Positions 17,112 through 25,526 of a stretch of DNA of 64,000 bases are shown in pieces. Origin of the DNA: JAACFF01 sp963807975 (GTDB taxonomy: Bacteria; Chloroflexota; Anaerolineae; Promineifilales; Promineifilaceae). Each line of letters starts with the position of its first letter. The first letter of the stretch is position 1. Location of the stretch: positions 2,294,001-2,358,000 of the forward strand of contig CAWEDV010000001.1 of the NCBI GenBank assembly GCA_963807975.1. Direction: 5' to 3'. The position numbers and the translations under genes were made by a program. Under the pieces are notes generated by a model. It worked only from the letters and a program-made list of their open reading frames with translations, was not told where the DNA came from and searched no databases.

Positions 17112-18110
17112 ATGACGCAGATAACTGTACCAGTTAAATCAGAATCATTTTTCTCGCGGCTGTGGAAATGGCTTAGGGCGATCAATCCGATCTATTTTAT
17201 CGTACTTGTCCTGTTGATAGGCGTGGCCTATTTAAATCCTGTCTTTTTCGAGCCCAACAACTTTCTGAACTTCTTGGAACGATCCGCGCCGCTGATGATC
17301 ATGACGGCAGGACAGGTGTACGTTCTCATTTCCGGCGGTTTTGATCTTTCTGTTGGCTCCATTGCCACCTACTCCGTCATCGCCGCCGCTATCCTGGCCA
17401 ACAATGACCCCAACAGCACCTGGTGGGTAATCCTCTTCATTTTGGGCAGCGGCGCATTCTTTGGCTTTATCAGTGGTTCGGTGGTGACCTATCTCAAAGT
17501 GCCCTCCCTGATCACAACCCTGGGGATGCTGCTCATCGTGCGCGGCATTGGCCTTTACTGGTCGGGCGGTGCCCCACGTGGTTATTTGCCAGACAATTTT
17601 CGCGCCTGGGGACGGGGCGGCATTGAAGACCTCTTCGGCCTGCGGGAATTTCCCTACGCGGTCATCATTTTGGTCGTCATGGGTTTTATCTATTGGCTGG
17701 TTATGCACCGCTTGAACTATGGCAAGCAGCTCTTTTCCATCGGTGACAATCCGCGTGCCGCGCGTCTTTCCGGTGTGAAGGTAGAAGTAGTGCGCATTTC
17801 CGCCTTCGTTATCTGCGGCGCCACAGCAGCCTTGGCCGGAATAATGCTCGGTGGCCGCGGCGGCGTCTCCATTTTGGCCGGCGTCGGCTGGGAGATGCAA
17901 ACCATTGCCGCAGCCGTATTAGGCGGCACCATCTTGCTCGGCGGACGGGGCAATATCCCGGCAGCCATGGCCGGCGCCCTGGCCCTGGAGCTGCTATTCA
18001 CACTTTTGAATTTAATGGGCTTACCCAAACCGCTGCGCGATGCTGTGCAGGGTTTGATTATTATTGGCGCGGTCGCCTATACCGCTTACAGCTCGCGCCG
18101 CACGCAGTAG
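17112..18110 (+). CDS. Sugar ABC transporter permease 2 (RbsC type)
   Basis: A 332-residue BPD_transp_2 permease with a short basic cytosolic start and about eight to ten membrane spans. The motif TAGQVYVLISGGFDLSVGSIA is near 65-85 and the coupling loop AVLGGTILLGGRGNIPAAMAG near 275-295. It lies 14 bases after permease 1, preceded by AAAAAGGTGAAACGAG. Two different permeases imply a heterodimeric channel. Confidence 0.95.
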   Translation: MTQITVPVKSESFFSRLWKWLRAINPIYFIVLVLLIGVAYLNPVFFEPNNFLNFLERSAPLMIMTAGQVYVLISGGFDLSVGSIATYSVIAAAILANNDPNSTWWVILFILGSGAFFGFISGSVVTYLKVPSLITTLGMLLIVRGIGLYWSGGAPRGYLPDNFRAWGRGGIEDLFGLREFPYAVIILVVMGFIYWLVMHRLNYGKQLFSIGDNPRAARLSGVKVEVVRISAFVICGATAALAGIMLGGRGGVSILAGVGWEMQTIAAAVLGGTILLGGRGNIPAAMAGALALELLFTLLNLMGLPKPLRDAVQGLIIIGAVAYTAYSSRRTQ

Positions 18111-18185
18111 CATAGTATGGCCGAGTTTGAGGGCGCATTCTCAGCGCATAATTGGATTGCAAATGAACTTGATCAGATTTCAAAC

Positions 18186-18197
18186 AAGGAGGTGATG
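18186..18197 (+). promoter_or_regulatory. Orphan perfect Shine-Dalgarno
   Basis: AAGGAGGTGAT (18186-18196) matches the anti-Shine-Dalgarno over 11 bases, yet the only nearby start is the overlapping ATG at 18195, which opens a 24-codon frame ending at 18269. Spacing is too short for normal initiation. It lies in the 189-base gap before the binding-protein gene; function unknown. Confidence 0.4.
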
Positions 18198-18299
18198 CCT
18201 GGCAAAAGGTTCACATTGACGACGGAAGGCGTGTCCGTCTCTTTCCCACGCCATTTTATCAGCGTATAACAAACCCTATTCAATTGGAGGAGGAATCCA

Positions 18300-19595
18300 A
18301 TGAAAAACTCTCGTCGTTTAATCTTAATTTTGATCGCCGTCTTACTGATCGGAGTCATGGCCGCTTGTGGCGGCGGCGAAACCGCGCCCGCCGAAGAAGC
18401 ACCAGCTGAAGAGCCCGCGGCAGAAGCCGAAGAACCCGCAGCCGAAGAACCGGCAGCCGAAGAACCCGCCGAGGAAGCGGCCGAAACTGGCGCTGGCCTG
18501 GGCATGGATGCGGCCATGGTCGCCGATCAGTTCTTCAGCGAGGAAGATCTGGAACAGTCGCTCGTTTGGATGGAAGCAGAACCAATGGGTCCCGAAGGCG
18601 AGCCCTGGCTACAGTATCTGGAAGATAACTTCGTCGATACATCGGAGTATGCCAAGGAAGGGCCTTACACCTTCTGCTTCTCCAACGCCGGCGTCAACAA
18701 CCCCTGGCGTGTGGTTGGCTTCACCAATATGGAAGTTGAAGTCGAACAGCATCCCGAGATTGAGGAGTTCATCCACGTCGATGCCGAAGGCAGCGATGAG
18801 AAACAGATCTCCGACATCCAGGACCTGGTCGCCGGTGGCAACTGCGATCTCCTGATTGTTTCGCCCAATACGACAGCTGCCTTGACGCCCGCTGTGGAAG
18901 AAGCATGCCAATCGCTGCCAGTGATCACTTTCGACCGTGGCGTACAGACCGATTGCCCCGTCGCCCACATCACCCCCATCGGCGGTTATGCCTTTGGTAT
19001 CCTCGGCGCCCAGTTCCTGGCTGACAATCTGGACGAAGGGGCCAAAGTTGTAGCTATCCGCATCCTGCCCGGTGTCGACGTTCTCGAGACCCGTTGGGCC
19101 GGTGCCAAGAAAGTCTTTGAAGAAGCCAATCTCGATGTCGTTTCCGTTGAATTCGGCGATGGCAACAATGACAAGGTTAAGACCATCCTTACCGACGCCA
19201 TCCAGAAACACGGCCAGGTTGATGGTGTCTGGATGGATGCCGGGGCAACGGCCGTGGCCGCACTCGAAGCTTTCGAGGATGCGGGCCAACCCTATCCGGT
19301 TATCAACGGTGAGGACCAGCAGGACTTCCTGGTCAAATGGCAGGAAGAAGGCATCACGGGCATCGCCCCCTCCTTCCCCACCTTCCAATGGCGCACGCCC
19401 ATCCTGGCCGGCCTGATGATCATGAATGGCGAAGAAATTCCGTCTCCTTGGATCCTGCCGCAGCCGGATGTCAACCAGGGCAACCTGGATCAATACCTTG
19501 GCGCCAACGTCAACATGCCGCCGTTGCACTATGCCATGTGTGGCTGTGAAGATATGCCTGGCTACCCCGAAGCTTGGGGCGGCTCGGCCGAATAA
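18300..19595 (+). CDS. Sugar ABC transporter substrate-binding lipoprotein
   Basis: A 431-residue periplasmic-binding-protein type I (ribose/galactose-binding class, Peripla_BP_4). It has a lipoprotein signal with lipobox VMAAC (Cys 23) and an acidic Glu/Pro/Ala linker (about 27-62), then the ligand-binding fold. It is longer than RbsB (about 300) because of the linker and extra N-terminal helices. Motifs include CFSNAGVNNPWR near the start of the fold, the DLLIVSPNTTAALTPAV loop and VITFDRGV. A strong GGAGGAGGAA ribosome site precedes the ATG. Two hairpins follow the stop, typical of genes expressed above their neighbours. The ligand is probably a sugar or polyol. Confidence 0.94.
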   Translation: MKNSRRLILILIAVLLIGVMAACGGGETAPAEEAPAEEPAAEAEEPAAEEPAAEEPAEEAAETGAGLGMDAAMVADQFFSEEDLEQSLVWMEAEPMGPEGEPWLQYLEDNFVDTSEYAKEGPYTFCFSNAGVNNPWRVVGFTNMEVEVEQHPEIEEFIHVDAEGSDEKQISDIQDLVAGGNCDLLIVSPNTTAALTPAVEEACQSLPVITFDRGVQTDCPVAHITPIGGYAFGILGAQFLADNLDEGAKVVAIRILPGVDVLETRWAGAKKVFEEANLDVVSVEFGDGNNDKVKTILTDAIQKHGQVDGVWMDAGATAVAALEAFEDAGQPYPVINGEDQQDFLVKWQEEGITGIAPSFPTFQWRTPILAGLMIMNGEEIPSPWILPQPDVNQGNLDQYLGANVNMPPLHYAMCGCEDMPGYPEAWGGSAE

Positions 19596-19608
19596 TTGTT
19601 TAAAAGGG

Positions 19609-19640
19609 GATCTATCCAATCTTTCTTGAGCGGATAGATC
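19609..19640 (+). terminator. Hairpin after the binding-protein gene (1)
   Basis: GATCTATCC (19609-19617) and GGATAGATC (19632-19640), 14-base loop, no T tract. Possibly protects the binding-protein mRNA or attenuates readthrough. Confidence 0.5.
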
Positions 19641-19651
19641 GCTTCCAAGTT

Positions 19652-19695
19652 GTACTGGCGGGCCTGCGCTCCTCAGTGGGCAAGCCCGCCAGTAC
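19652..19695 (+). terminator. Hairpin after the binding-protein gene (2)
   Basis: GTACTGGCGGGC (19652-19663) and GCCCGCCAGTAC (19684-19695), a perfect 12-bp stem with a 20-base loop. No T tract follows. The second of two hairpins in the 140-base gap. Confidence 0.55.
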
Positions 19696-19735
19696 GCACT
19701 CTGCGTTGTGCGGAGTCTAAAAACTAGAGGGGAAA

Positions 19736-20614
19736 ATGATCGAAATTGGCTTCCACACCGATGCTTTCAACAGTGCATATTGGGATTTTGAGAAGTGCCT
19801 GCAGTGGGCACATAATAATGACGTACATTGGATCGAGTGCGGTACGATTGATGGCGTGAGCTGGCTGCACGGCCTTGGCTACCAACCGCATGTTGCTTTA
19901 CACGAAGACCCATTGACGCTGCGCAGAAAAATGGACGATTATGGCGTTCGTTTTTCGCAGCTAGATGCAGCCTATCCTATCTCGCTGCCCTCAGCATCCG
20001 CTTTGGGCGTGACCTATATTCACAACTCCATTCGCTGGGCTTACCTGGCCGGCTGCACCCACATCGACACCACGGACCATATGTTTAAACCAGAAGGCTT
20101 GACCGACGAAGAGGCCTTGGAAATGATGAAGCGTCTCTACGGCGAGGTCCTCGAAGTGGCCGAGCAGTACGAGATGATCATCAATATCGAACCCCATGGC
20201 TACTACACAACCAAGCCGGAATACATGGAGCGCATGCTCAATTTCTATGATTCACCTTATCTACGGATGAATATGGATACGGGCAACACCTTCATCGCCG
20301 GGCAAGACCCCGTCGCTTTTCTGGACAAGTTCCAGGACAAGGTCAGCCATGTTCACGTCAAAGATGTCAGCCAATCACTCGCTGCTTCTCTGCGTGGAGA
20401 ATTGACCGGCATTGCCGTCAGCAATACGGCCATCGGCGACGGCGTCAATGTGGGCAATATCAAGAACTGCTTTGATATCTTCGTCGATATGAAGTACGAC
20501 GGCGTGGTCAGCATTGAATGTGAGGGGCAAGGCGGCCCCATGATTGAGAAGAGTCTGGCCTGGGTGCGCGAACTGGTCGATGAAGCCAACAAGCGCATCG
20601 CCGCTAGCAGTTAA
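19736..20614 (+). CDS. Sugar phosphate isomerase/epimerase (TIM barrel), paralogue 2
   Basis: A 292-residue xylose-isomerase-like TIM barrel. Metal-site motifs are INIEPHGYY (about 150-158), RMNMDTGNTF (about 179-188), SHVHVKDV (about 203-210) and VSIECEGQGG near the end. It is clearly closer to the next gene than to the one at 10837: both share the EPH, DTGN and H-x-KD arrangement and a GDGVN or GEGVV loop. The reaction is not determinable; isomerisation, epimerisation or elimination of a (keto)sugar is likely. GAGGGGAAA directly precedes the ATG. It is the first gene after the transporter. Confidence 0.88.
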   Translation: MIEIGFHTDAFNSAYWDFEKCLQWAHNNDVHWIECGTIDGVSWLHGLGYQPHVALHEDPLTLRRKMDDYGVRFSQLDAAYPISLPSASALGVTYIHNSIRWAYLAGCTHIDTTDHMFKPEGLTDEEALEMMKRLYGEVLEVAEQYEMIINIEPHGYYTTKPEYMERMLNFYDSPYLRMNMDTGNTFIAGQDPVAFLDKFQDKVSHVHVKDVSQSLAASLRGELTGIAVSNTAIGDGVNVGNIKNCFDIFVDMKYDGVVSIECEGQGGPMIEKSLAWVRELVDEANKRIAASS

Positions 20615-20709
20615 AGTCCGCTACAAACTTTAGTTCGTCGGCAAACGATGGGCATGCCATTCATCAGAATCATGCCTGTAATTATCATCGATTAAGGAAA
20701 GAGGTTGCT

Positions 20710-21540
20710 ATGGCAATAAAAATTGGCGTGAATATGGAATTTGTCCGCCACCATGATAAGTCCTTTGCCTGGGGCGTGGCCAAGGCGGCGGAAATTGGTT
20801 ATGAATACATCGAGCCGATGGTGCATATCGGCCGTGAACTACTCAGCGAAGCGGGTTATTTCCATTCCGTCTCCATGTATGACGATCCGCTGTGGGTGCG
20901 CGATTTATGCGACAGAAACGGCATCAAGCTCTCCGGTCTGTCCTCTCACACCCCGTTGTGCAAACCGGAAATCAGCGTCGAATATCTCAAAATGGCCATC
21001 CGTTGGGGAGCCTCTGCCGGCGCCCCGGTGGTCAACACCGACGAAGGCCCCAAGCCAGTCTGGTCGACCAAAGAAATGGATTACACCTTGATGCAGTACA
21101 CCCTGACCGAGGCCTCCATGGTCGCAGAGCGGCATGGCGTGCTGATCGGGCTTGAACCACATCAACAGTACAGCAAAACCCCAGATGGTTTGGACAGCAT
21201 TTACAACTTGGTTGATTCCCCCGCCATTGGCATCAATTACGATACGGGCAACAGCTACCTCGCCGGCGGTTCCGATCCCTATGAATGGTTGGAGCACGTG
21301 CGTGACCGGTTGGTCCATTTGCACGCCAAGGATATCAGCATCGAACAAGGGCAAGAAGAACGGGGCAAAGTAACTGGAACCCCGGTCGGCTGCGCCTGCG
21401 GCGAGGGGGTCGTCGATTGGCAGCGCGTGATCGACATCGTCAAACCGGTGGCTGAGGACAAGGACATTATCTTCAGCGTCGAATGTGGCACCGTACCCGA
21501 AGCAATCCGCAGCTTTGAGCATCTGTCGAAGCTTCTCTAA
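20710..21540 (+). CDS. Sugar phosphate isomerase/epimerase (TIM barrel), paralogue 3
   Basis: A 276-residue TIM barrel of the same family. Motifs are IGLEPHQQYS (about 146-155), INYDTGNSY (about 175-183), VHLHAKDIS (about 201-209) and IFSVECGT near the C-terminus. GGAAAGAGG precedes the ATG. It probably performs a step adjacent to that of its neighbour, since duplicated barrels often split into dehydratase and isomerase roles, as in inositol pathways; that is inference. A terminator-like hairpin follows the stop, ending this transcription unit. Confidence 0.88.
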   Translation: MAIKIGVNMEFVRHHDKSFAWGVAKAAEIGYEYIEPMVHIGRELLSEAGYFHSVSMYDDPLWVRDLCDRNGIKLSGLSSHTPLCKPEISVEYLKMAIRWGASAGAPVVNTDEGPKPVWSTKEMDYTLMQYTLTEASMVAERHGVLIGLEPHQQYSKTPDGLDSIYNLVDSPAIGINYDTGNSYLAGGSDPYEWLEHVRDRLVHLHAKDISIEQGQEERGKVTGTPVGCACGEGVVDWQRVIDIVKPVAEDKDIIFSVECGTVPEAIRSFEHLSKLL

Positions 21541-21559
21541 GATACTTGGTTATCACACC

Positions 21560-21592
21560 CTGCCGGTCAAGAAATCAGCGCTTGACCGGCAG
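21560..21592 (+). terminator. Terminator of the transporter/isomerase unit
   Basis: CTGCCGGTCAAG (21560-21571), 9-base loop, CTTGACCGGCAG (21581-21592), perfect 12-bp stem followed by a weak T-rich stretch CTTCTTAT. Confidence 0.75.
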
Positions 21593-21624
21593 CTTCTTAT
21601 AACAGTGCGCCAGCCAGTTTCGTA

Positions 21625-21652
21625 TTGATCAAACGATTTTTTGGCATATACT
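21625..21652 (+). promoter_or_regulatory. Candidate promoter of the kinase operon
   Basis: TTGATC (21625-21630), 16-base spacer, TATACT (21647-21652), directly abutting the palindrome at 21653. Confidence 0.6.
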
Positions 21653-21670
21653 TGTAATAACAGGATTACA
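21653..21670. promoter_or_regulatory. Putative operator TGTAAT-N6-ATTACA, copy 2
   Basis: Identical over 18 bases to the palindrome at 9895-9912 in front of the GntR gene, and adjacent to the -10 box here, where a bound repressor would block RNA polymerase. A further GGATTACA word follows at 21671-21678. Confidence 0.55.
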
Positions 21671-21697
21671 GGATTACAACCCCAGAGGCAGGTGGGT

Positions 21698-23236
21698 ATG
21701 AAAAATCAATATCTTCTTGGTGTTGACCTGGGAACCAGCAGCACCAAAGCCGCACTGTACACCACAGACGGCCGGTTGGTAGCTGAAAGCAGCCAGGAAG
21801 TGCCTCTTTACTACCCCCAGCCCGGCGTAGTCGAACAAGAAAACGAGGATTTCTACCAAACGGCCGCTCAAACCGTCAGCCAATGTATTCAACAAAGCGG
21901 CATCGAGCCCCGCCAGATAGCCGCCCTCGCCTTTGACAGCCAGATGGCCGGCGTCGGTCTCATCGACGAAAACTACAAGCCGGTGACCCGCTTCGATTCC
22001 TGGCTGGACATGCGCTGCCAACCCTATATAGAGCAGGTTGATAACCATTTTGGCGACCTGGTTACTCACCTCACCGGCTGCCCCCCAACCTGCGATCATG
22101 GTCCGAAAATCATGTGGTGGAAGGGAGAAGAACGGGCCCTTTACGATCAAACCGCCAAGTTTGTCATGCCCTCTACCTATGTAGCCGGTCGCATGGCCGG
22201 CCTGTCCGCCGCTGAAGCCTTCATTGATTACACTTACCTGCACTTCTCAGCCTTAAGCGATGCCCAAAATGGCACCTGGTCCGACGAGCTTTGCATCGCC
22301 TTAGATGTGGACCAGGAGAAGCTGCCGCGCATTGTCGAGCCCTGGCAGGTCATCGGCGAGGTATCGGACACGGCAGCCAAAGATTTTGGCCTCGCTCCGG
22401 GCACGATCATTGCTGCCGGCTGTGGCGACACCGCTGCCAATGCCTTGGGCGCCGGCGTCGTAGCTCCCGGTATGCTCTTCGACGTCGCCGGCACCGCCTC
22501 CGTCCTGGCCGCTTCCACAGACCGCTTCGTTGCCGATGTCGAGAACCGCGCTTTGCTCACCATGCGCTCCGTCATTCCGGGCCTATGGAACCCACTGGCC
22601 TATATCGGCGGAGGTGGGCAGGCCCTGCGCTGGTTCCGCGATAATTTCTTTAATTCCCTACAGGGTCAAGAACAGCCCCGCAGCAGCGATCTATATGAGC
22701 AGATGATCGCCCTGGCCCTGGAAGCCCCTCTCGGCGCCGATGGGCTATTTTTCTCCCCCCATCTCGGCGGCCGTATCTGTCCCGCCACACCCAGTATGCG
22801 CGGCTCATGGATCGGTTTCTCATGGAGCCACAAAGAGCCCCATTTCGCCCGTTCGGTGCTCGAATCCATCGCCTATGAATACGCCTACTACCTGCAAATT
22901 CTGCGCGAAGCTTTGCCGGATCTGGCATTGGTTGAAGCGCGCGCCATCGGCGGTGGAGCACGCAGCGATGCCTGGAACCAGATTAAGGCCGATGTCCTGG
23001 GCGTGCCTTACCAACGCCTGGACCGCTCAGAATTTGGCAGTTGGGGCAGCGCCATGATCGCCGGCAAGGCCGCCGGAATATTTGACGATTTGGCCGCAGT
23101 CGCTATCAGCCACGCCCAACCGCAAGGAATCGCCACAGCCCCCAACGCCGCAAATCACGCCCGCTACCAGCCGCTGGTGGCCAAGCATATCGCCTTGCAG
23201 GCCGTGCTGCGCGACACCTTTGTGAATACCTTATAG
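21698..23236 (+). CDS. FGGY-family carbohydrate kinase (xylulokinase-like)
   Basis: A 512-residue FGGY kinase phosphorylating a sugar or polyol with ATP. Visible are phosphate-1 LGVDLGTSSTKAALY (6-20), substrate-binding DSWLDMRCQPYIE (about 102-114), the catalytic aspartate in GCGDTAANALG (about 245), AGTASVLA and the adenosine loop GGGARSDAWNQIKADVLGVP (about 425-444). The first in-frame ATG at 21641 lies upstream of the promoter boxes, so 21698 after CAGGTGGGT is chosen. Closest to XylB-type enzymes, but FGGY specificity is not readable by eye. First gene of a long operon running to 29700. Confidence 0.92.
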   Translation: MKNQYLLGVDLGTSSTKAALYTTDGRLVAESSQEVPLYYPQPGVVEQENEDFYQTAAQTVSQCIQQSGIEPRQIAALAFDSQMAGVGLIDENYKPVTRFDSWLDMRCQPYIEQVDNHFGDLVTHLTGCPPTCDHGPKIMWWKGEERALYDQTAKFVMPSTYVAGRMAGLSAAEAFIDYTYLHFSALSDAQNGTWSDELCIALDVDQEKLPRIVEPWQVIGEVSDTAAKDFGLAPGTIIAAGCGDTAANALGAGVVAPGMLFDVAGTASVLAASTDRFVADVENRALLTMRSVIPGLWNPLAYIGGGGQALRWFRDNFFNSLQGQEQPRSSDLYEQMIALALEAPLGADGLFFSPHLGGRICPATPSMRGSWIGFSWSHKEPHFARSVLESIAYEYAYYLQILREALPDLALVEARAIGGGARSDAWNQIKADVLGVPYQRLDRSEFGSWGSAMIAGKAAGIFDDLAAVAISHAQPQGIATAPNAANHARYQPLVAKHIALQAVLRDTFVNTL

Positions 23237-23260
23237 ATAAACGATATATAGGAGACATAA

Positions 23261-24328
23261 TTGCTCATGAAAGGAAAAGTTCGCATCTGCATGATCGGCG
23301 CCGGTCGCGTCGGCAAACTACATTCCGGAACCTTGCAGCGCTACGTTCCCGATGCTGATGTCGTGGCCCTGGTCGATCCATCGCTCCCCGTTCTTCATGA
23401 AACAGGCGACGAATTCAGCATTGACGCCCGTTATGCCAGCCTGGAAGAAGCGCTGGAAGGCACCCAGTTCGATGCTGTGGTTATTACCACTCCTACCTTT
23501 ACCCATCGCCAGCTTTCCATCACAGCCGCCGAACATGGCAAACACGTTTTTCTAGAAAAGCCGATGGCCATGAACCTGCAAGAATGTGATGACATCATCG
23601 GCGCCGTCGAAGGGCGCAGCCTGCTCTTGCAGCTTGGTTTTATGCGCCGCTTTGACCCCGAATTCGTGGCTGCCGCCGAGCGCATCTTCGGCGGTGAGAT
23701 TGGTGAACCGACCTTGATCAAATCTCTTACCCATGGGCCGGGACTGCCCCCCGCCTGGGCCAATGACATTCGCACCTCCAACGGCATGATCGCCGAAGTC
23801 AACAGCCATGACATGGACTGCGTGCGCTGGCTCATGGGCTCCAATCCGCAGCGTATCTACCTGGAAGTTGCCAACTTCAAAGGGGAAGAAAGAGGCGCGC
23901 ATGCCCAACACTTCTACGACAATATGTTCGCTTCGATCAAATTTGAATCGGGCGCTTTGGGCAATGTCTCCGGCGTCTGCCCCTGCGATTACGGCTATGA
24001 CGCCCGAGTGGAGATCATCGGCAAGAAGGGCATCATGCAGATTGGTTCCATGCAGGGCATGGATGTAATCGTCTGCACCAACCGCGACCAGGGCTTAATC
24101 ACCCCCATCTACCGCCGTTGGCCAGAGCGCTTTGCCTGGGCCTACATTCACGAGATCCAACATTTTGTCGAGTGTATCCAGACCGAAGTGCAGCCGCGTG
24201 TGGGTGGGCAAGATGGCCGTTGGGCTGTGGCCATGGTCCTTGCCGGAACCAAATCCATGCTCGAAGGCCTCCCCGTCCTCTTAGACGAAGTCATGGACCC
24301 GGCCATGTCCATCCCCTGGCAGCAGTGA
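23261..24328 (+). CDS. Gfo/Idh/MocA family oxidoreductase, paralogue 2 (inositol 2-dehydrogenase-like)
   Basis: A 355-residue NAD(P)-dependent dehydrogenase with a canonical Rossmann motif (MIGAGRVGKLH, about 11-21), the catalytic lysine in VFLEKPMAMNL (about 94-104) and the substrate motif EVNSHDMDCVRWLMG (about 181-195) with Asp and His. It resembles myo-inositol 2-dehydrogenases. GGAG lies six bases before this TTG; the ATG at 23267 is the alternative. It is 24 bases after the kinase gene and 14 before the alcohol dehydrogenase gene. It probably oxidises a hydroxyl of the imported substrate or an intermediate. Confidence 0.9.
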   Translation: MLMKGKVRICMIGAGRVGKLHSGTLQRYVPDADVVALVDPSLPVLHETGDEFSIDARYASLEEALEGTQFDAVVITTPTFTHRQLSITAAEHGKHVFLEKPMAMNLQECDDIIGAVEGRSLLLQLGFMRRFDPEFVAAAERIFGGEIGEPTLIKSLTHGPGLPPAWANDIRTSNGMIAEVNSHDMDCVRWLMGSNPQRIYLEVANFKGEERGAHAQHFYDNMFASIKFESGALGNVSGVCPCDYGYDARVEIIGKKGIMQIGSMQGMDVIVCTNRDQGLITPIYRRWPERFAWAYIHEIQHFVECIQTEVQPRVGGQDGRWAVAMVLAGTKSMLEGLPVLLDEVMDPAMSIPWQQ

Positions 24329-24342
24329 AAAGGAGTTCGGTC

Positions 24343-25386
24343 ATGCTTGCAGCAGTTTATCACGGTCCCCAAGATATACGCCTTGAAGAAATCCCCATTC
24401 CAGAGATAGAAGCGGGCGACGTCTTGATCAAGGTGCTCAACGCCAATATTTGCGGCACCGATTTGCGCATTTACAAGGGCGGGCACCGCCATTATCCGCC
24501 GGGAACCAGGCGTGTACCCGGTCACGAAGTCGTGGGCGAAATCGCGAAGCTCGGCGCGTCGGTCGCCGGATACAGCGTAGGCCAGCGCGTGTTCGTGGCC
24601 CCCAATATGGGCCGCAGCCACAACCGGGCCACCATTTCTGGCAACAATAATATGGATCCTCATTTTCAGGCCATCGGTATCAACCTCGACGGCGCCTTCG
24701 CCGAATACATGCGCGTGCCCGTCCTGGCAATTCAACAAGGCAACCTGATGCACATGGATACCAGCGTAGACCCCGCTGTAGCCGCCTTAATCGAGCCTCT
24801 GGCCTGCGTCTTGCGCGGCCAAAATGCGCTCAATGTGCGCGACGGTGACGTGGTCGTCGTCATGGGCGCCGGACCCATCGGCATCATGCATGTCAAGCTG
24901 GCCAATTTGCGCGGCGCGGTGCGTGTCATCGTCAGCGAACCTGCTGCCGGGCGCCGGGAACAGGCCCTGGCATTAGGCGCCGATCGCGTCGTCGATCCTC
25001 TCACAGAAGATTTGCAGGCCGTGGTTATGGAAGAGAGTGCTTCCCGTGGAGCGGACGTGATCATTGTTGCCGCCCCTTCCAAGGCCGCGCAGGAATCGAC
25101 GTTTGACATCGCCGCCATTGGCGGGCGCATCAATTTCTTTGGCGGTCTGCCGAAGGATGACCCCATCATCAACTTCAACGCCAACACCGTTCATTACAAG
25201 GAATTGGTGGTCACGGGCACAACCGCCTGCAGCACCTACGATTGTTTACGCGCCGCCGATCTCGTCAATTCGGGGCGCATGGACCTCGCGCCGCTGGTCA
25301 CCGCCCGCTTCCCTTTGACCGAAGCGGCTGCCGCCTATGACGCTGCGGCTGATGGCACCAATATGCGCGTCTCCCTGGAGCCTTGA
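24343..25386 (+). CDS. Zinc-type medium-chain alcohol dehydrogenase
   Basis: A 347-residue MDR dehydrogenase related to sorbitol and threonine dehydrogenases. Catalytic zinc ligands are in NICGTDLR (about 33-40), VPGHEVVG (about 55-62) and LIEPLACVL (about 148-156). The NAD fold has VVVMGAGPIGIMHVKLA (about 168-184). The loop that normally holds four structural-zinc cysteines reads APNMGRSHNRATISGNNN and has none. The ATG follows AAAAGGAGTTCGGTC. An upstream in-frame start at 24118 is rejected because it lies inside the preceding gene. Likely oxidises a secondary alcohol of a sugar or cyclitol derivative. Confidence 0.92.
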   Translation: MLAAVYHGPQDIRLEEIPIPEIEAGDVLIKVLNANICGTDLRIYKGGHRHYPPGTRRVPGHEVVGEIAKLGASVAGYSVGQRVFVAPNMGRSHNRATISGNNNMDPHFQAIGINLDGAFAEYMRVPVLAIQQGNLMHMDTSVDPAVAALIEPLACVLRGQNALNVRDGDVVVVMGAGPIGIMHVKLANLRGAVRVIVSEPAAGRREQALALGADRVVDPLTEDLQAVVMEESASRGADVIIVAAPSKAAQESTFDIAAIGGRINFFGGLPKDDPIINFNANTVHYKELVVTGTTACSTYDCLRAADLVNSGRMDLAPLVTARFPLTEAAAAYDAAADGTNMRVSLEP

Positions 25387-25387
25387 T

Positions 25388-25465
25388 ATGTGCTCTGTCA
25401 TGACTGTCCTGGGACCTGTTTCTGCCCAGGAATTGGGCGTCACCGATGCCCACAGCCACAATTAA
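25388..25465 (+). pseudogene. N-terminal scrap of a phosphotriesterase-family gene
   Basis: A 25-codon frame beginning one base after the alcohol dehydrogenase stop encodes VMTVLGPVSAQELGVTDAHS followed by His, Asn and a stop. The VLGPVSAQELGVT block and the D-A-H-x-H pattern are the classic first strand and metal-binding HxH of phosphotriesterase-like lactonases, which normally have about 320 residues. The rest of the gene is gone and the cupin isomerase gene starts 61 bases later. The family call is by pattern only but the motif is distinctive. Confidence 0.6.
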
Positions 25466-25526
25466 AACACTCACCGGCGACAATATCAGCCGCCGCTTGG
25501 CCATCAATGGCCTAAGGAGAATTAAC

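Noticed and set aside
18195..18269. 24-codon leader peptide gene
   Set aside because: The ATG overlaps its own Shine-Dalgarno, so normal initiation is unlikely; kept only as a finding about the orphan site.
18609..19619. Minus-strand frame of 336 codons over the binding-protein gene
   Set aside because: Shadow of a gene with strong lipoprotein and binding-protein features; no start signal or recognisable domain.
24118..24342. Longer N-terminus for the zinc dehydrogenase
   Set aside because: It lies inside the preceding dehydrogenase gene, and AAAAGGAG precedes the 24343 ATG where the family fold starts.
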